Under the pieces are notes generated by a model. That model was not told where the DNA came from, did no database searches, and worked only from the letters and a program-made list of their open reading frames with translations. Below are positions 24,988-34,980 of a stretch of 64,000 nucleotides of DNA, piece by piece. The DNA lies in the NCBI RefSeq assembly GCF_900091855.1, contig NZ_FMCH01000356.1:17998-81997 (forward strand). The letters are read 5' to 3'. The position numbers were made by a program, and so were the translations under genes. Numbering within the stretch: the stretch's first letter is position 1; every line of letters begins with the position of its first letter. The DNA comes from Streptomyces sp. DvalAA-14 (GTDB lineage: Bacteria; Actinomycetota; Actinomycetes; Streptomycetales; Streptomycetaceae).

Positions 24988-25921
24988 GGTCGCACGAGCG
25001 TGTCTCCTCCAGTACGCGGTAGCCCACCGCGGTGTACAGGGACATCGCGACCTCGTTGCCGCCGAAGACATTGAGCATCAGGACCTGGTCGCCGGCGGCC
25101 CGCGTGACCTGCTCGCCGACCGTCATGGCCGCGCGGCCGTGGCCCCGGCCGCGGAACTCCGGGTGGACCACCAGCGAGTACCCGAAGGTGACCCCGGACA
25201 GGAAGCCGTGTTTCAGCCAGGCGTTGCCGATCGGCTCACCGTCGCTCTGCAGCACCAGGAGGGTGTTGCCAGGGGTGGCCACGCCCTCGGGAAGGAGGGC
25301 GCGGTAGTCCTCCTCGGCCCTCTCCCGGGCCTGCTCGGGCGTCCAGGAGCCGGCCCGCACCATGTCGGCGGCATAGCGCTGCGTCCCGGCGGCCTTCCAC
25401 ACCGGGTACTCGGCGTGCGTCATCGGCCGGTATGTCATCGCGGTCGGCGGCTCGGCCCCAGCCCCCGCCCCGGCCCCCGGTCCGACCCCCGCTCCCGCTC
25501 CGACCGGCTTGATCCGGGTCTGGCCGCGGACCGGGTACTCGGCGAAGAGCCGGTCCGGAGCCGTCTGCCGAACGACCACCTGCCCCGCCCCGTGCTCCGC
25601 GCACCAGCGCAGCGCCCAGGCGTGGGCCGCGCGGCGGTGGCGGCCCTGTTCGTCGCGGCCGGGGTCGGTCCAGAGCTCGCCGATCCGGCCGACGGAGCGG
25701 CCGGACTGCTCGGTGAGGCCGACAACGACCTGCCCGATCCGGCGGCCGTCGCCGTCGAGAATCGATGCCGCCGTCCAACTGCCGCTCAGTTCGACGGTCT
25801 TGGCGGCCAGTTCGGTTGCGGCCGGCTCCGGCAGACCACCGGCCCGGTAGGAGTCGATGAGGCGCCGCCGGTAAGCCGGCTGCCAGTCGGCGGGAACGGT
25901 GAGGAGCGCGAAATCCGTCAT
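24926..25921 (-). CDS. Tandem GNAT-type N-acetyltransferase
   Basis: A 331-residue protein with two GNAT-like halves joined by a Gly/Ala linker (VGPGAGAGAGAEP, about residues 145-160). The N-terminal half is degenerate. The C-terminal half is complete: VTFGYSLVVHPEFRGRGHGR carries the acetyl-CoA pyrophosphate loop (R-G-x-G-x-A), and LNVFGGNEVAMSLYTAVGYR is the conserved last motif. A similar double arrangement occurs in mycothiol synthase and in several antibiotic acetyltransferases. The ATG at 25921 has no ribosome-binding sequence. Convergent overlap with the SDR gene. Substrate unknown. Confidence 0.87.
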   Translation of the reverse strand: MTDFALLTVPADWQPAYRRRLIDSYRAGGLPEPAATELAAKTVELSGSWTAASILDGDGRRIGQVVVGLTEQSGRSVGRIGELWTDPGRDEQGRHRRAAHAWALRWCAEHGAGQVVVRQTAPDRLFAEYPVRGQTRIKPVGAGAGVGPGAGAGAGAEPPTAMTYRPMTHAEYPVWKAAGTQRYAADMVRAGSWTPEQARERAEEDYRALLPEGVATPGNTLLVLQSDGEPIGNAWLKHGFLSGVTFGYSLVVHPEFRGRGHGRAAMTVGEQVTRAAGDQVLMLNVFGGNEVAMSLYTAVGYRVLEETRSCDLTPDAGRRPASRPLLPPDPM

Positions 25922-26002
25922 CCGGGCAAGGAAAGGAGATCAACACCCCTGCTGTCCAATGGTTTTCACCGGGGCGCTCGCCTCAGACCCATGAGACGTC
26001 CG

Positions 26003-28144
26003 TTAGCCGGCCGGCCGCCCGTCCGCCGGAGGGACGAGGCCGGTGTGTTCGGCGCAGAAGGCGAGGGCGTCGCTGTGGAGGTCGGCGTAGCGGGACGCGG
26101 TGCGCGGGCCGTGGCCGACTCCGTCTTCGGTGCGCAGGAGCACGGGTCTGCCCGAGGCGGTGGCGTGTTGCAGGGCGGCGGTGAGTTTGCGCATGTGGGC
26201 GGCGTCGACGCGGGGATCGACCCGCGGGCTGGTGAGCAGGACGGCCGGGTAGCGGGTGCCGGGACGCACGTTGTGGTACGGCGAGTAGCTGAGCAGGGTG
26301 TCGAGTTGGTCGGGGTCGTCGGCTGTGCCGAATTCCTTGGTCCACCAGGCGCCCAGGCCGAACAGGGGATAGCGGACCATGTCGGTGATGGCGTCGGAGC
26401 AGACGGCGGCCGCGTAGAGCTCGGGGTTGCGGGTGATGGCGACGGCGACCATCAGTCCGCTGTGCGAGGCGCCTTTGACGGCGAGCTGCGCGGGGGTGGT
26501 CAGGCCCTGGTCGATGAGGTGGCGGGCCGCGGCGGCGAAGTCGGCGAAGGCGTTGGGCTTGCCGGCGCCGCGGCCCGCGGTGTGCCAGGTCGTGCCGTGT
26601 TCGCCGCCGCCGCGCACACCGGCCACGGCGTAGATGCCGCCGGCTCTCACCCAGGCGGTGATGCTCGGCGAATAGGCGGGGGCCGCCGAGGCACCGAAGC
26701 CGCCGTAGGCGGTCAGCAGTGCGGGCCGGGGTCCATCGAAGGGTGCGGCGGGGCTGATGACGTACAGGCCGACGGGGGTGCCGTCCTCGGACCGGCAGAT
26801 CAGCTGCCGTACGACCGGCTGCTCCGGTCGGCGCGAGGGGGGCCGGGGCCCGCCCGCCGCGATGCCGGAGACGTGCCGGGTCTCGGGCTCGCAGCGCTGC
26901 TGCGGCAGGGCGAACCGGTGGACGGCGGGCGGGGTGACGAAGTCGGTGTAGCGGAACCACACGCGGTCGCTGTCACCGGGCGGTGTACTGAGACCGCTGA
27001 TCGTGCCCGGGCCCGTCCCGGGTGTGGCGATGTCGGTGAGCCGCCGGCCGGTGACGTCGTGCAGGGCCAGGAAGGGAACGCCGTTGCGTACGGTGCTCAC
27101 CAGCAGCCGCACCTCGCCGCTGCCGGGATCGCGCAACGCGGTGCAGGCGGACAGCAGGGCGTCGGGGCCCGGCTCGACGACCGTGGTCCAGGCCGAGGAG
27201 TGCGGCTCGGCCGGATCGATGACGCAGACCCGTCCGCGCGGTGCCCCCGCGTCGGTGATGGCGTACAACAGCCCGCGCGGGCCCGCTTTGACCAGGGCGC
27301 TGCTGCCCTGTGCTGTCCCGTCGTGGACGGTCACCAGGTGCGGGTCGCCCGGGCCGCGGCCGGCCGTCGCGTCGGCTTGCAGGTCCGCCAGGCGGAGGAT
27401 GTTGCCGGTCTGCGGGCCGGCAGCCGCGCTCACCAGGAGCCAGCGGCCGTCGGGGCTGAGCGAGACCGACAGGTGACGCATCGGCGTCTCCAGTACGACC
27501 GGGTCGTGCGCGGGATCGTCCCCGAGGTGGTGCAGTCTCACCCGGCGCGGCTCGGCCGGCGACCCCGTCACGTAGTAGAAGCCGGTGTCGTCGGCGAGCC
27601 AGGCCACCGCGGTCGGCCGTCCCAGGACCAGCGGGCCGTCCACCGGCCGGCCCCGCGTCACGTCCAGCACGCGCAACCGCGGTGACTCCGAGCCGCCGGC
27701 GGCCACCTGGAAGGCCAGCAGCCGCCCCGACCACGACGGACGCCACGCCAGCAGCGACGTGCCCCCGGACGGGTCGAGCTCCATCGGGTCGACGATCACC
27801 CGCCCGGCCTCGTCGGCCTCTCCTTCGGCGGCGGCCACCAGCACGGGCATCTCCTGGCCGGCCCGCCGGCGCAGGAAGAACCGCCGCGAGCCGCGCACCA
27901 CGGGCGCCGACACCACCGGCACCGCCGCGCCCCCGCGGTCCATCAGCTCATCCAGCAACGCCCGGAAGGCCGGCCGGGCCCGCCAGCCCGGTCTGTGCTC
28001 GGCGAACATCCGGTCCTGCGCGGCGAGCCACTGGACGCACTCGGCATCGGTGTCGTCCTCCAGCCACCGGTACGGGTCGCACACCGTCCGGCCCTGCACG
28101 CTTTCCACGAACGGTTCGCGCCGCAGTGTCGATGCGTCACTCAT
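26003..28144 (-). CDS. S9A prolyl oligopeptidase family serine peptidase
   Basis: A 713-residue cytosolic peptidase that cuts after proline in short peptides. The N-terminal block DPYRWLEDDTDAECVQWLAA and the seven-bladed propeller region (about 75-420) fit S9A. The catalytic domain follows: LTAYGGFGAS, RGGGEHG, the nucleophile elbow KGASHSGL (family usually GGSNGG), Asp in SPRVDPRVDAAH and His in DGVGHGPR. No signal peptide. ATG 28144 has AGGGAGTCAGGA upstream. On the same strand, 70 bases upstream, lies a 34-residue peptide gene, with a strong hairpin between, which suggests co-transcription with reduced expression of the peptidase. That peptide is short enough to be a substrate. Confidence 0.92.
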   Translation of the reverse strand: MSDASTLRREPFVESVQGRTVCDPYRWLEDDTDAECVQWLAAQDRMFAEHRPGWRARPAFRALLDELMDRGGAAVPVVSAPVVRGSRRFFLRRRAGQEMPVLVAAAEGEADEAGRVIVDPMELDPSGGTSLLAWRPSWSGRLLAFQVAAGGSESPRLRVLDVTRGRPVDGPLVLGRPTAVAWLADDTGFYYVTGSPAEPRRVRLHHLGDDPAHDPVVLETPMRHLSVSLSPDGRWLLVSAAAGPQTGNILRLADLQADATAGRGPGDPHLVTVHDGTAQGSSALVKAGPRGLLYAITDAGAPRGRVCVIDPAEPHSSAWTTVVEPGPDALLSACTALRDPGSGEVRLLVSTVRNGVPFLALHDVTGRRLTDIATPGTGPGTISGLSTPPGDSDRVWFRYTDFVTPPAVHRFALPQQRCEPETRHVSGIAAGGPRPPSRRPEQPVVRQLICRSEDGTPVGLYVISPAAPFDGPRPALLTAYGGFGASAAPAYSPSITAWVRAGGIYAVAGVRGGGEHGTTWHTAGRGAGKPNAFADFAAAARHLIDQGLTTPAQLAVKGASHSGLMVAVAITRNPELYAAAVCSDAITDMVRYPLFGLGAWWTKEFGTADDPDQLDTLLSYSPYHNVRPGTRYPAVLLTSPRVDPRVDAAHMRKLTAALQHATASGRPVLLRTEDGVGHGPRTASRYADLHSDALAFCAEHTGLVPPADGRPAG

Positions 28145-28168
28145 GTTGTCCTGACTCCCTTTCACCGA

Positions 28169-28204
28169 TCCGGCGGTGAGCCCCGGAACGGGCCCACCGC
28201 CGGA
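28169..28204 (-). terminator. Strong stem-loop between the 34-residue peptide gene and the prolyl oligopeptidase gene
   Basis: TCCGGCGGTG pairs perfectly with CACCGCCGGA around a 16-base loop. Its position between a very small gene and a large enzyme gene on the same strand resembles partial terminators that set a peptide-to-enzyme expression ratio. It could also be a full terminator. Confidence 0.6.
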
Positions 28205-28214
28205 GGACGGACAC

Positions 28215-28319
28215 TCAGTCGGTGTCACCCTCGGCGAGCTCCATGCGCCATTCCTCGAGGCTCCCGATCTCGTCCGCCAGCTGAGTGAGGATGATGGGAA
28301 GGCCCGGCATCTCTTGCAT
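28215..28319 (-). CDS. 34-residue acidic peptide, possible substrate or precursor peptide
   Basis: ATG 28319 has AAAGGTG upstream at good spacing; the frame reads MQEMPGLPIILTQLADEIG, continues with SLEEWR and closes with MELAEGDTD. About 85% of its third positions are G or C, as in real genes here. The peptide has two prolines near the N-terminus (MPGLP), a hydrophobic IIL patch, then an acidic amphipathic helix. It is followed by a hairpin and then a prolyl oligopeptidase gene in the same direction, the layout of some ribosomally made peptide systems (leader peptidase after precursor). No Cys, and no known modification enzyme is next to it. Function is open; an in-frame GTG three codons upstream is an alternative start. 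Confidence 0.6.
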   Translation of the reverse strand: MQEMPGLPIILTQLADEIGSLEEWRMELAEGDTD

Positions 28320-28613
28320 TGGTTTCACCTTTCCGTGCTCCGGTCGTCGACCCGTCTCAGGTCCTTGAGCGGTGACTACCCACTGTGCACGAGGACACCG
28401 TCTCGACTGCCGAAACCACCCGTACGGGGCCACGCAGATGGCTGACCCCGGACGGCGCGGCCGTCGGCTGCCGCAGGTCATCGGCCGCGTGTCGGACGGC
28501 CGGTGCGGCATCCGGGGTCACGGCTCGGGCGAGCACGCCCGCTGGCGGCCGGGATGGTGTGCTACGCAGCGTGTCCGTCCCGGCCGACGACGGCCCGAGT
28601 CCCCCACGGCCCA

Positions 28614-28669
28614 CGGCCACCCGGCGCTCTTCGTATCGTTCGACAGTCCCGAAGAGCGCCGGGTGGCCG
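28614..28669 (-). terminator. Perfect 20-bp inverted repeat in the gap downstream of GH3
   Basis: CGGCCACCCGGCGCTCTTCG at 28614-28633 is exactly complementary to 28650-28669, with a 16-base loop. It lies 74 bases after the GH3 stop and may be a second terminator or a binding site. The remaining part of the 28320-28742 gap shows no gene. Confidence 0.7.
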
Positions 28670-28691
28670 TTCCGCGTGGTGCAGGCCCCGG

Positions 28692-28726
28692 GTGAGACCG
28701 GCTCGACGTGGTCGTGCCGGTCTCAC
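28692..28726 (-). terminator. Terminator hairpin of the GH3 gene
   Basis: GTGAGACCGGC pairs perfectly with GCCGGTCTCAC around a 13-base loop, starting about 16 bases after the GH3 stop codon on the minus strand. Confidence 0.75.
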
Positions 28727-28742
28727 GCTGCGAACGGTGCGG

Positions 28743-31700
28743 CTACGACGCGCTCGCGGGCATCAGCTGCGCCATGTTGAAGCCGGCGACGTCCTTGCTG
28801 GAGCCGATGCCGTCGCCCCACTGCATGTAGCCCTTGCGAACCCCGTTGTCCTTGTCGTTGACGTCCAGCGCGAAGGAGAACACGTTGTTCGCCGCGGGCT
28901 GCACCGAGGTGAGGTCGCTCCACGGCACGGCCAGCTCGTACAGGGTGGTGTGGGTCGCGTCGTCCCGGGTCACATTCACGGTCGCGTTCGTGACCTGTCC
29001 GCTGCCCTCGGTCGGAGCGATCCATCGGTACAACTGAGCGCCGACCGAGGTGAGGGCGGCGCCGTACTCGTAGTGTCCGTTGACCGAGGCGGTGCTTTCG
29101 GTGGCCGACGAACCGGGCACGCCCGAGGTGGCCGCCAGTTGCAGGCAGTCGCCCTGCCAGATGTCGGCCCCGGTCGCGGGTTCGGACTGGACGTCGTCGG
29201 TGAGGTCGGCGGTGACGTAGAGGTTCGTGGCATCCCAGTCGAGCCACACCTTGCCCGACAGATCGGACGGGCCGCCGTAGGGCTGGGCGGCGTCCAGTGT
29301 TTCCCATGTGCCGTTGGCAGTAGTGGCCAGATCCACCGCGGGACCGTCCTGGACCTGGGAAAGCGTCCACGAACTGCCGAGGCTCTTGTTGACCACGGGC
29401 AGGAAGGTGACGTGCCCGGAGAAGGCTTCCGAGGACAGGTCGCCGGAGATGACACTCGTCACCGTGAACGGGTAGACGGTGGCGAAGCCGATGTTCGTCA
29501 CCGGCACGTCCACCGTGGCCGATGCCTGGGGAGCGATGGTCGCGCTGACCGGCTGGGTGCCCGATGCGCTGCCGAGCTTCCAGTTGACCGCGGTCACCGT
29601 GGTGGGCGTGTCCGACGGGTTGTTCAGGACCACCTTGAGCGAGCCGGCCGGCGGGCTGACCCCGGTCACCACCGGGGTGACCTGTTCCGGAGTGGCGCCC
29701 GAGGTCACGGTGAGTGCGCTGACCGCGTTTTCGGTGTAGGCACCGGCGCCGCCGGTGAACGCTGCCGTCGCCTCCAACTCGGCCTTCGTGCCCGGGCTCG
29801 CGGTGGCCGGAATCGTGACACTCCAGGTGGCCGTCACGTGCTGACCGGGCGCGACATGGGACAGCGAGACCGGTGAGGTCGCCGTCGCCGTCCAGCCGCT
29901 CGGCGGCTTCAGGCTCATCGAAAGGCCGTGGACGGCGGTGGTGCTGGTGTTGGCGAAGGTCGCCGTCGCGGTGATGGTGGTGTTCGGCTTGACGATGCCC
30001 GCCGCCTGCAGACCGAACGGGTCCTGCACCACGATCGGAGCTGTGCCGGTCACGCCGTTCACCGTCACCTCGACGGTGGCGGCGCCGGGTGCCCGCATGG
30101 TGACCACGCCGGTGCGGCTGACCGTGGCGACCCGCGGGTCACTGGTGCGGTAGGTGACACGGGCGTGGGACAGGTCGGCGAACGACTGGTCGTTGTCGGC
30201 CGCTTCGATGATGTTGTCCGCGCTCGCGTGGTTCTGCTCGAGCGCGGAGTCGGTGTCCGGCGCGATCCAGGGGTTGGTACCGGTGAGGTCCAGCGCGTCG
30301 CCGGGCTTGAAGACCACCTGGTCCGGCTGGACGGTGACCGACTGCACCCGCGCAGTGATGGCGCCCCGCACCCGCACCGTGCCGGAGCCGGCCGCGGTGG
30401 CCGCATCGGGTCCGACGCGGAACTGGTAGGCACCGTTGCGGACGACCTGCTTGAGGGCGCTCTCGTCCCACTGGCTGAGGTCGGCGACCTTGACGGACAG
30501 CTTGACGTGCTGGGTGTGCCCCGGCGCGAGCACCGCCGTCTTCTGGAAACCCGCCAACTGCTCCTTCGGCAGCTCCACACCGGGCACGGTGAACTGCGGC
30601 GCCGCGTAGAGCTGGGCGACCGTGGCGCCGGCGACCTTGCCGGTGTTGGTGACGTCGAAGCCGACGCTCACCGTGCCGTCGGCGGACACCGAACCGGGTC
30701 CGACCCGGACGTGGGAGTAGCTGAACCGGGCGTAGGACAAGCCGTATCCGAACGGGTAGGTCGGTTTGCCGGCGAAGTACATGTAGGTACGGCCGAGCCC
30801 GCCCGTCTGGGACGCGGTGAGCCCGTAGTTGTCCATCGCGGGGAGCTGTGCGTCGTCGGCGAACCAGGTGAAGTCCAGGTGGCCGGACGGGTTCTGTTGG
30901 CCGAAGAGCACCTGGGCGAGCGCTGTGCCCTGGCTTTCGCCGTTGTAGCCGCTGAACACGATCGCCGGGAAGTCCTGCTGGGCGTCCTGGATGTCGTACG
31001 GGCCGTCGGCCTGCATCACCAGCGCCGTGCGGGGGTTGCCGAGGGCGGCGACCTGGCTGATCAGCGAGTCGTAGTTGCCGGGCAGGGCCAGCGTCGAACG
31101 GTCGGTGCCCTCGTCCGCGACGCCGAGATCCGAGCCGACGACCACGATCACCAGGTCGGCCGCCTTGATCGCGGTCTGGGTGGCGGCCGGGCACGCGGCG
31201 GGCGTTGTGGCGGTTGTCGAGGTGCCGCAGGCGTCGAAGGTGACAGTTGCCGACGGGTTGGCCGCCTTGACCGCCGCGGTAATCCCCTGCACGGCGTTGA
31301 CCTGGAGCGTCGGATTGCCGGAGTAGCCGCCGAGCGTCGTCGGTTGGCCAGATTGCCGACGATGGCGATGGTGTTCAGCTTGGCGGGGTTCGCCGGCAGC
31401 AGCGGGGCCGAACCGCCCGGGACCTTGTTGTTCTGCAGCAGCACCAGGTCCTGCGCGGCGACCTTCTCGGCCAGCGCCTGGTGGGCGGGCGATTCGATCT
31501 GCGCCTTGGTGACCTTGGTGTAGGCGACCTTGCTCGCGGGGTCGAACTCCCCGGTCTGCATGCGGATCGTGAACAGCTTCGTCAGCGCGCTGTCGATCAC
31601 CCCGGGCGTCAACAGACCGAGCGAGATGGCCGCGTCGATGTTCTGCGTGGTCAACTCACCGCCGGCGCAGTTCAGCTGGGTGCCCGCCCGCAGCGCGAAC

Positions 31701-32779
31701 GCCTGCCCGCCCGCCGATGCGGAGATCTGCCGGCCGGTGGCGGTCTCCGTCCATGTGGTGCCGTTGGTCGTCCACCCCGGCGGTGCCCAGTTGTGGCCGC
31801 CGGAGGAGTACACGTCGCCGATCGCACCGCAGTCCGAGGTGGTGTACCCACCGAACCCGTAGGTGGCCTGCAGCAGTTCGTTCACCGTGTAGGTGTCCGC
31901 GGGCGCCGGCGTGCCGTTCACCGCGTTGTAGGAGGTCATCACGCCGGACACGTGGGCGTTCTGCACCAGGCTGGCGAACTGCTTGGTGTAGTAGTCCCTG
32001 ATGTTGGCGTCGGTGGTGTTCGCGCTCTGGGTGTGCCGGCTGTCCTCGTCGTTGTTCAGGGCGTAGTGCTTGGCGGTGGCCGCGACCTTCAGGTAGGGGG
32101 TCATCGGCCGACCGGTGATCGTCTCGCCCTGATACCCGTCGACGAACGCGTCGGCCATCGTGGACGCCAGATAGCTGTCCTCGCCGAACGACTCGTTGGT
32201 ACGCCCCCAGCGCGGATCGCGGTCCATGTTGACTGTCGGCGCCCAGAAGGTGAGATCGCCGTAGTCCGACGCGGACGGGCCGATGTTGTTCTGCCCGGTC
32301 CCCCACAGCGACTTGTCGAGGAATCCGCGCGCCTCGTCCGAGATCGCCGTGGTCTCCTGGTAGGTCAGCTTCGGATCCCAGGACATCGTGGACGCGAAGT
32401 TCACCGGGAAGCTGGTCGCCGTCACGTTCAGCTCGCCCTGACTGCCCGCCGCGGTGTCGGCACCGAGCCGGTTGATGCCGTGCTGGCCCTCGCTCCAGTA
32501 CGTGTACCGCTGGACCCCGAGCCGGGGGATGGCCGGCGCGTCGTTGGTCTGCAGTTGCGCTTCCTTCTCGGCCAACGTCATGCGCGAGACCAGATCGGCC
32601 GCCCGCTGGGCGAAGGTGTAGTGGGTGTTCAGGTAGATCGGTGGCGTCGAGGCGGCGGCGGACCGGGCCGGATCTCGCGTGCTCGCCTGCGCCACCGCCG
32701 GCACTCCGGCGACCACGGTCACCGCCAGGGCGGCGGCCAGGAGGCGTCCGACGGATGATCTGAGTCCTGGGGAGTGCAT
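28743..32779 (-). pseudogene. Secreted multidomain GH3 beta-glucosidase/beta-xylosidase, one frameshift
   Basis: About 1345 residues if read through. Signal peptide about 1-32 (LLAAALAVTVVAGVPAVAQA). GH3 N-domain with nucleophile Asp in TTSDCGAIGD; GH3 C-domain around LVIVVVGSDLGVADEGTDRS; a fibronectin-like domain; a Big_2-like domain (RTSDPRVATVSRTGVVTMRA); a NEW3-type domain (LKPPSGWTATATSP); and a C-terminal CBM9-like domain (SGKVWLDWDATNLYVTADLT). The reading frame breaks near 31341-31344, after IAIVGNLAN, where one base appears missing; the next frame resumes TTLGGYSGNPTLQVN. ATG 32779 has AAGGAG six bases upstream. It would release terminal sugars from oligosaccharides outside the cell. 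The break may be real or a sequencing error. Confidence 0.88.
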
Positions 32780-33047
32780 GGTTGTCTCCTTCAGGTCATG
32801 CGCCGCTGGGGCGCAGGTTCATGGGGAGCACGCCGGCACCGGTGACGGTGGCCTGCGCGGGGGGACGGTCACCGGGGAGCCGGGAGCGATGCGGACGTCG
32901 GCCGGGTGGTCGCGGCCTCGGCCGGGCGCGCGTCGGCATCCCGGCCGAGGCCGTGCCGGCTGGATGGCGACAACGTTGTCTCCTTCGCGCACGAAGTACG
33001 GCGTACCGCGGCTGCCCGCCGAACCTGATGAAAGCTCGCCCCCACAC
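32780..33047. other. Leader region of the GH3 gene
   Basis: About 270 bases between the predicted GH3 transcript start and its ATG. GC-rich, several overlapping frames on both strands but none with a family match or ribosome signal. I see no gene. Confidence 0.4.
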
Positions 33048-33075
33048 TGTTTAGCTTGCTATGAGCAAAAGTCAA
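33048..33075 (-). promoter_or_regulatory. Promoter and operator of the GH3 gene
   Basis: Read on the minus strand: TTGACT (33070-33075), a 16-base spacer, TAAACA (33048-33053). The spacer contains the palindrome TTGCTCATAGCAA (33056-33068), so a repressor bound there would block RNA polymerase. The site sits in an AT-richer island. Identity of the regulator is unknown. Confidence 0.55.
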
Positions 33076-33302
33076 GGGTGCTGCCGCAGGGGCCGCCGCA
33101 GAACCGGACGAAGCGTCAAATCCCTTGCCAGGCTTGACAATCCGTGTCCTGGCGGCGAGATTCCGCGACGGGAGCGGACCGGGGACGGGAGGGCGAGCTC
33201 GGCTTCGGGTCGGGGTCCAGGTGATGCGTGCCGGGTTGGGCGGCCTATTTCTGACTAATGTCGTCGAAAGTCCCTACCCGGAACTGCGGGCGCCCGACAG
33301 CA

Positions 33303-34980
33303 TCAGGGCGCCGAGTCCTTCACGTTCGGGCTGAGGGCGTAGGCGCGGGTCGGGGAGGTGCCGGAGGCCGGGTGGTCGGACGAGGTGGGCTTGCCGCTCG
33401 CGTCCAGCCCGATGACATCCTTGTAGGTGCTGACCTCGGCGCATTTCTTGTCGGTGCCCAGTTGCTGGTTGGTGCCGTTGAGCGCTGCCTGGGTGTCGAC
33501 GGGCGCCGGGGCGGCTTTGCCGCCGGGGAACGTGGCGCCGGTCGGCCAGTCGGCGCCGATGAGCAGCACGATCCGGGTCCCCGGCCCCTGCACGAGTCCC
33601 CTGGCCGGCAGACCGATTGACCTGGCGACCGCTTGGGCCTGCGCCTTCTGACCGGGCGGATAGGTCAACGAGGTGGTCGCGGCCGGCGTTCCGTTCCCCG
33701 GCGCCGTCCTGTCGCTGAATCCCCCGTCGATCAGTTGCTGGGCGATCGCCAATGCGCGGCCGTTGACCGTCGTGCCGTTCTGGACCTGTACGGCGATGGA
33801 GGCGATCGGCACCGGGGGGACGGTCGGCGAGGAGGAGTGGCCGGCCCCCGCGGCGGCCGCCGTGAGTGACTGATCGGTGGCAATACTCTTGAACATCGCC
33901 TTGGCACCCGGGGCGATCTCGGTCCGCGAGGATCCCTGCACCGTGACGTCCTGGGTCTGCATGGTGGCCCAGGTGATGCGGCTGGCGGGGACCTTGTTGA
34001 GGTCGCCGGCCAGGCCGATGAGCTTCGTGGCGGAGTCGAGGCTGTTGTCGACCGTCAGTGCCTTGGTGGCGGCGTTGGCGATGCCCCACATCTTCGTCGG
34101 ACTGCTCAAGGTGCCCTTGCTCTTCAACTGGCTGAGCAGGGCGTTGAGGAAGAGGTGCTGGGCGACGGTCCGGCCGCGGCTGTCGCTGGCGTCGCCGACC
34201 GTGCCGGGTCCGCAGGAACTCCAGCGCCGACTTGCCCTTGAGGACGTGCGTGCCCGCCTTCAGCTTCAGGTGGCTGTAGGGGTCGTAGATGTCCTTGTCC
34301 ACGCAGACCGTTGCCCCGCCGACCGCGTTGGACATGTCCACCACGCCGGAGAAGTCGACCATCATGAAGTGGTCGATGGGTATCCCGGTGAGTTCGTGCA
34401 CCGCCACGACGCTGCAGCCGGGGCCGCCGTTCAGCGCCGAGTTGATCATCGCGCCGGTCTGCGGGCCCATGCTCGGATGGTTGGCGTCATGGCAGCCGCT
34501 CCAGTCGCTGCGCAGGTCGCGCGGGATGCTCATCACGGTGGCGTTGGACCGGTCGGCGGAGATGTGGACGACCATCTCCACATCGGCCCGGGCGCCGCTG
34601 GCGGTCCCGCAGGCACCGCCGAGCTTGCAGTCCGCGGCGTCGGTACGGGCGTCCGAACCGATCACCAGGATGTTGATCGGACTGCGCCCGAACGCGTCCA
34701 CCAGCTCGTGTCCCGCGCCGTCCTTGCCGTTGGCGGACAGGTCGTCGGAGTTGATGTTGCTGTTCAGCTTCCAGTACGCGTACGCCGCCGTCCCGGCTCC
34801 GAGCACCAGCACAAAGCCCAGCGACAGACCGACGATCTTCACAGCGCGCTTTCCGCCCGGCTTCTTCCGGCTCCTGCGCATCGCGGCCCGGCCGCCGGCG
34901 GGCGGCTCCGCCGCGTCCGTCGCAACACCCCTGTTCTGGCCGGCTCCATGCCTCCGCGATCCGCTGGGGGGCTTGGGCAT
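33303..34980 (-). pseudogene. LytR-CpsA-Psr (LCP) family cell-wall ligase, one frameshift
   Basis: About 559 residues if read through. One N-terminal membrane anchor (VKIVGLSLGFVLVLGAGTAA, about 48-70) places the enzyme outside the membrane, where LCP proteins attach teichoic acid or other glycopolymers to peptidoglycan. LCP motifs: INILVIGSDARTD, ARADVEMVVHIS, VMSIPRDLRSDW. A LytR_C domain closes the protein (AVQVQNGTTVNGRALAIAQQ). The frame breaks near 34193-34197: after FLRTRH the next frame continues VGDASDSRGRTVAQHLFLN, the expected RTRHxVGD...R block. ATG 34980 has GAGGAAG upstream. It is divergent from the VOC gene. Confidence 0.87.

Noticed and set aside
25928..25961. A strong plus-strand ribosome-binding sequence AAGGAAAGGAGAT ahead of an ATG at 25959
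   Set aside because: The frame ends after about eleven codons with no conserved feature, and the region is the upstream flank of the minus-strand acetyltransferase.
28320..28613. A second small gene upstream of the 34-residue peptide gene
   Set aside because: Short frames exist on both strands but lack ribosome sites and a coherent codon bias.
31148..31350. Programmed ribosomal frameshifting in the GH3 gene
   Set aside because: No slippery heptamer or downstream structure is evident at the break, and GH3 enzymes are not known to use it; a base deletion is simpler.
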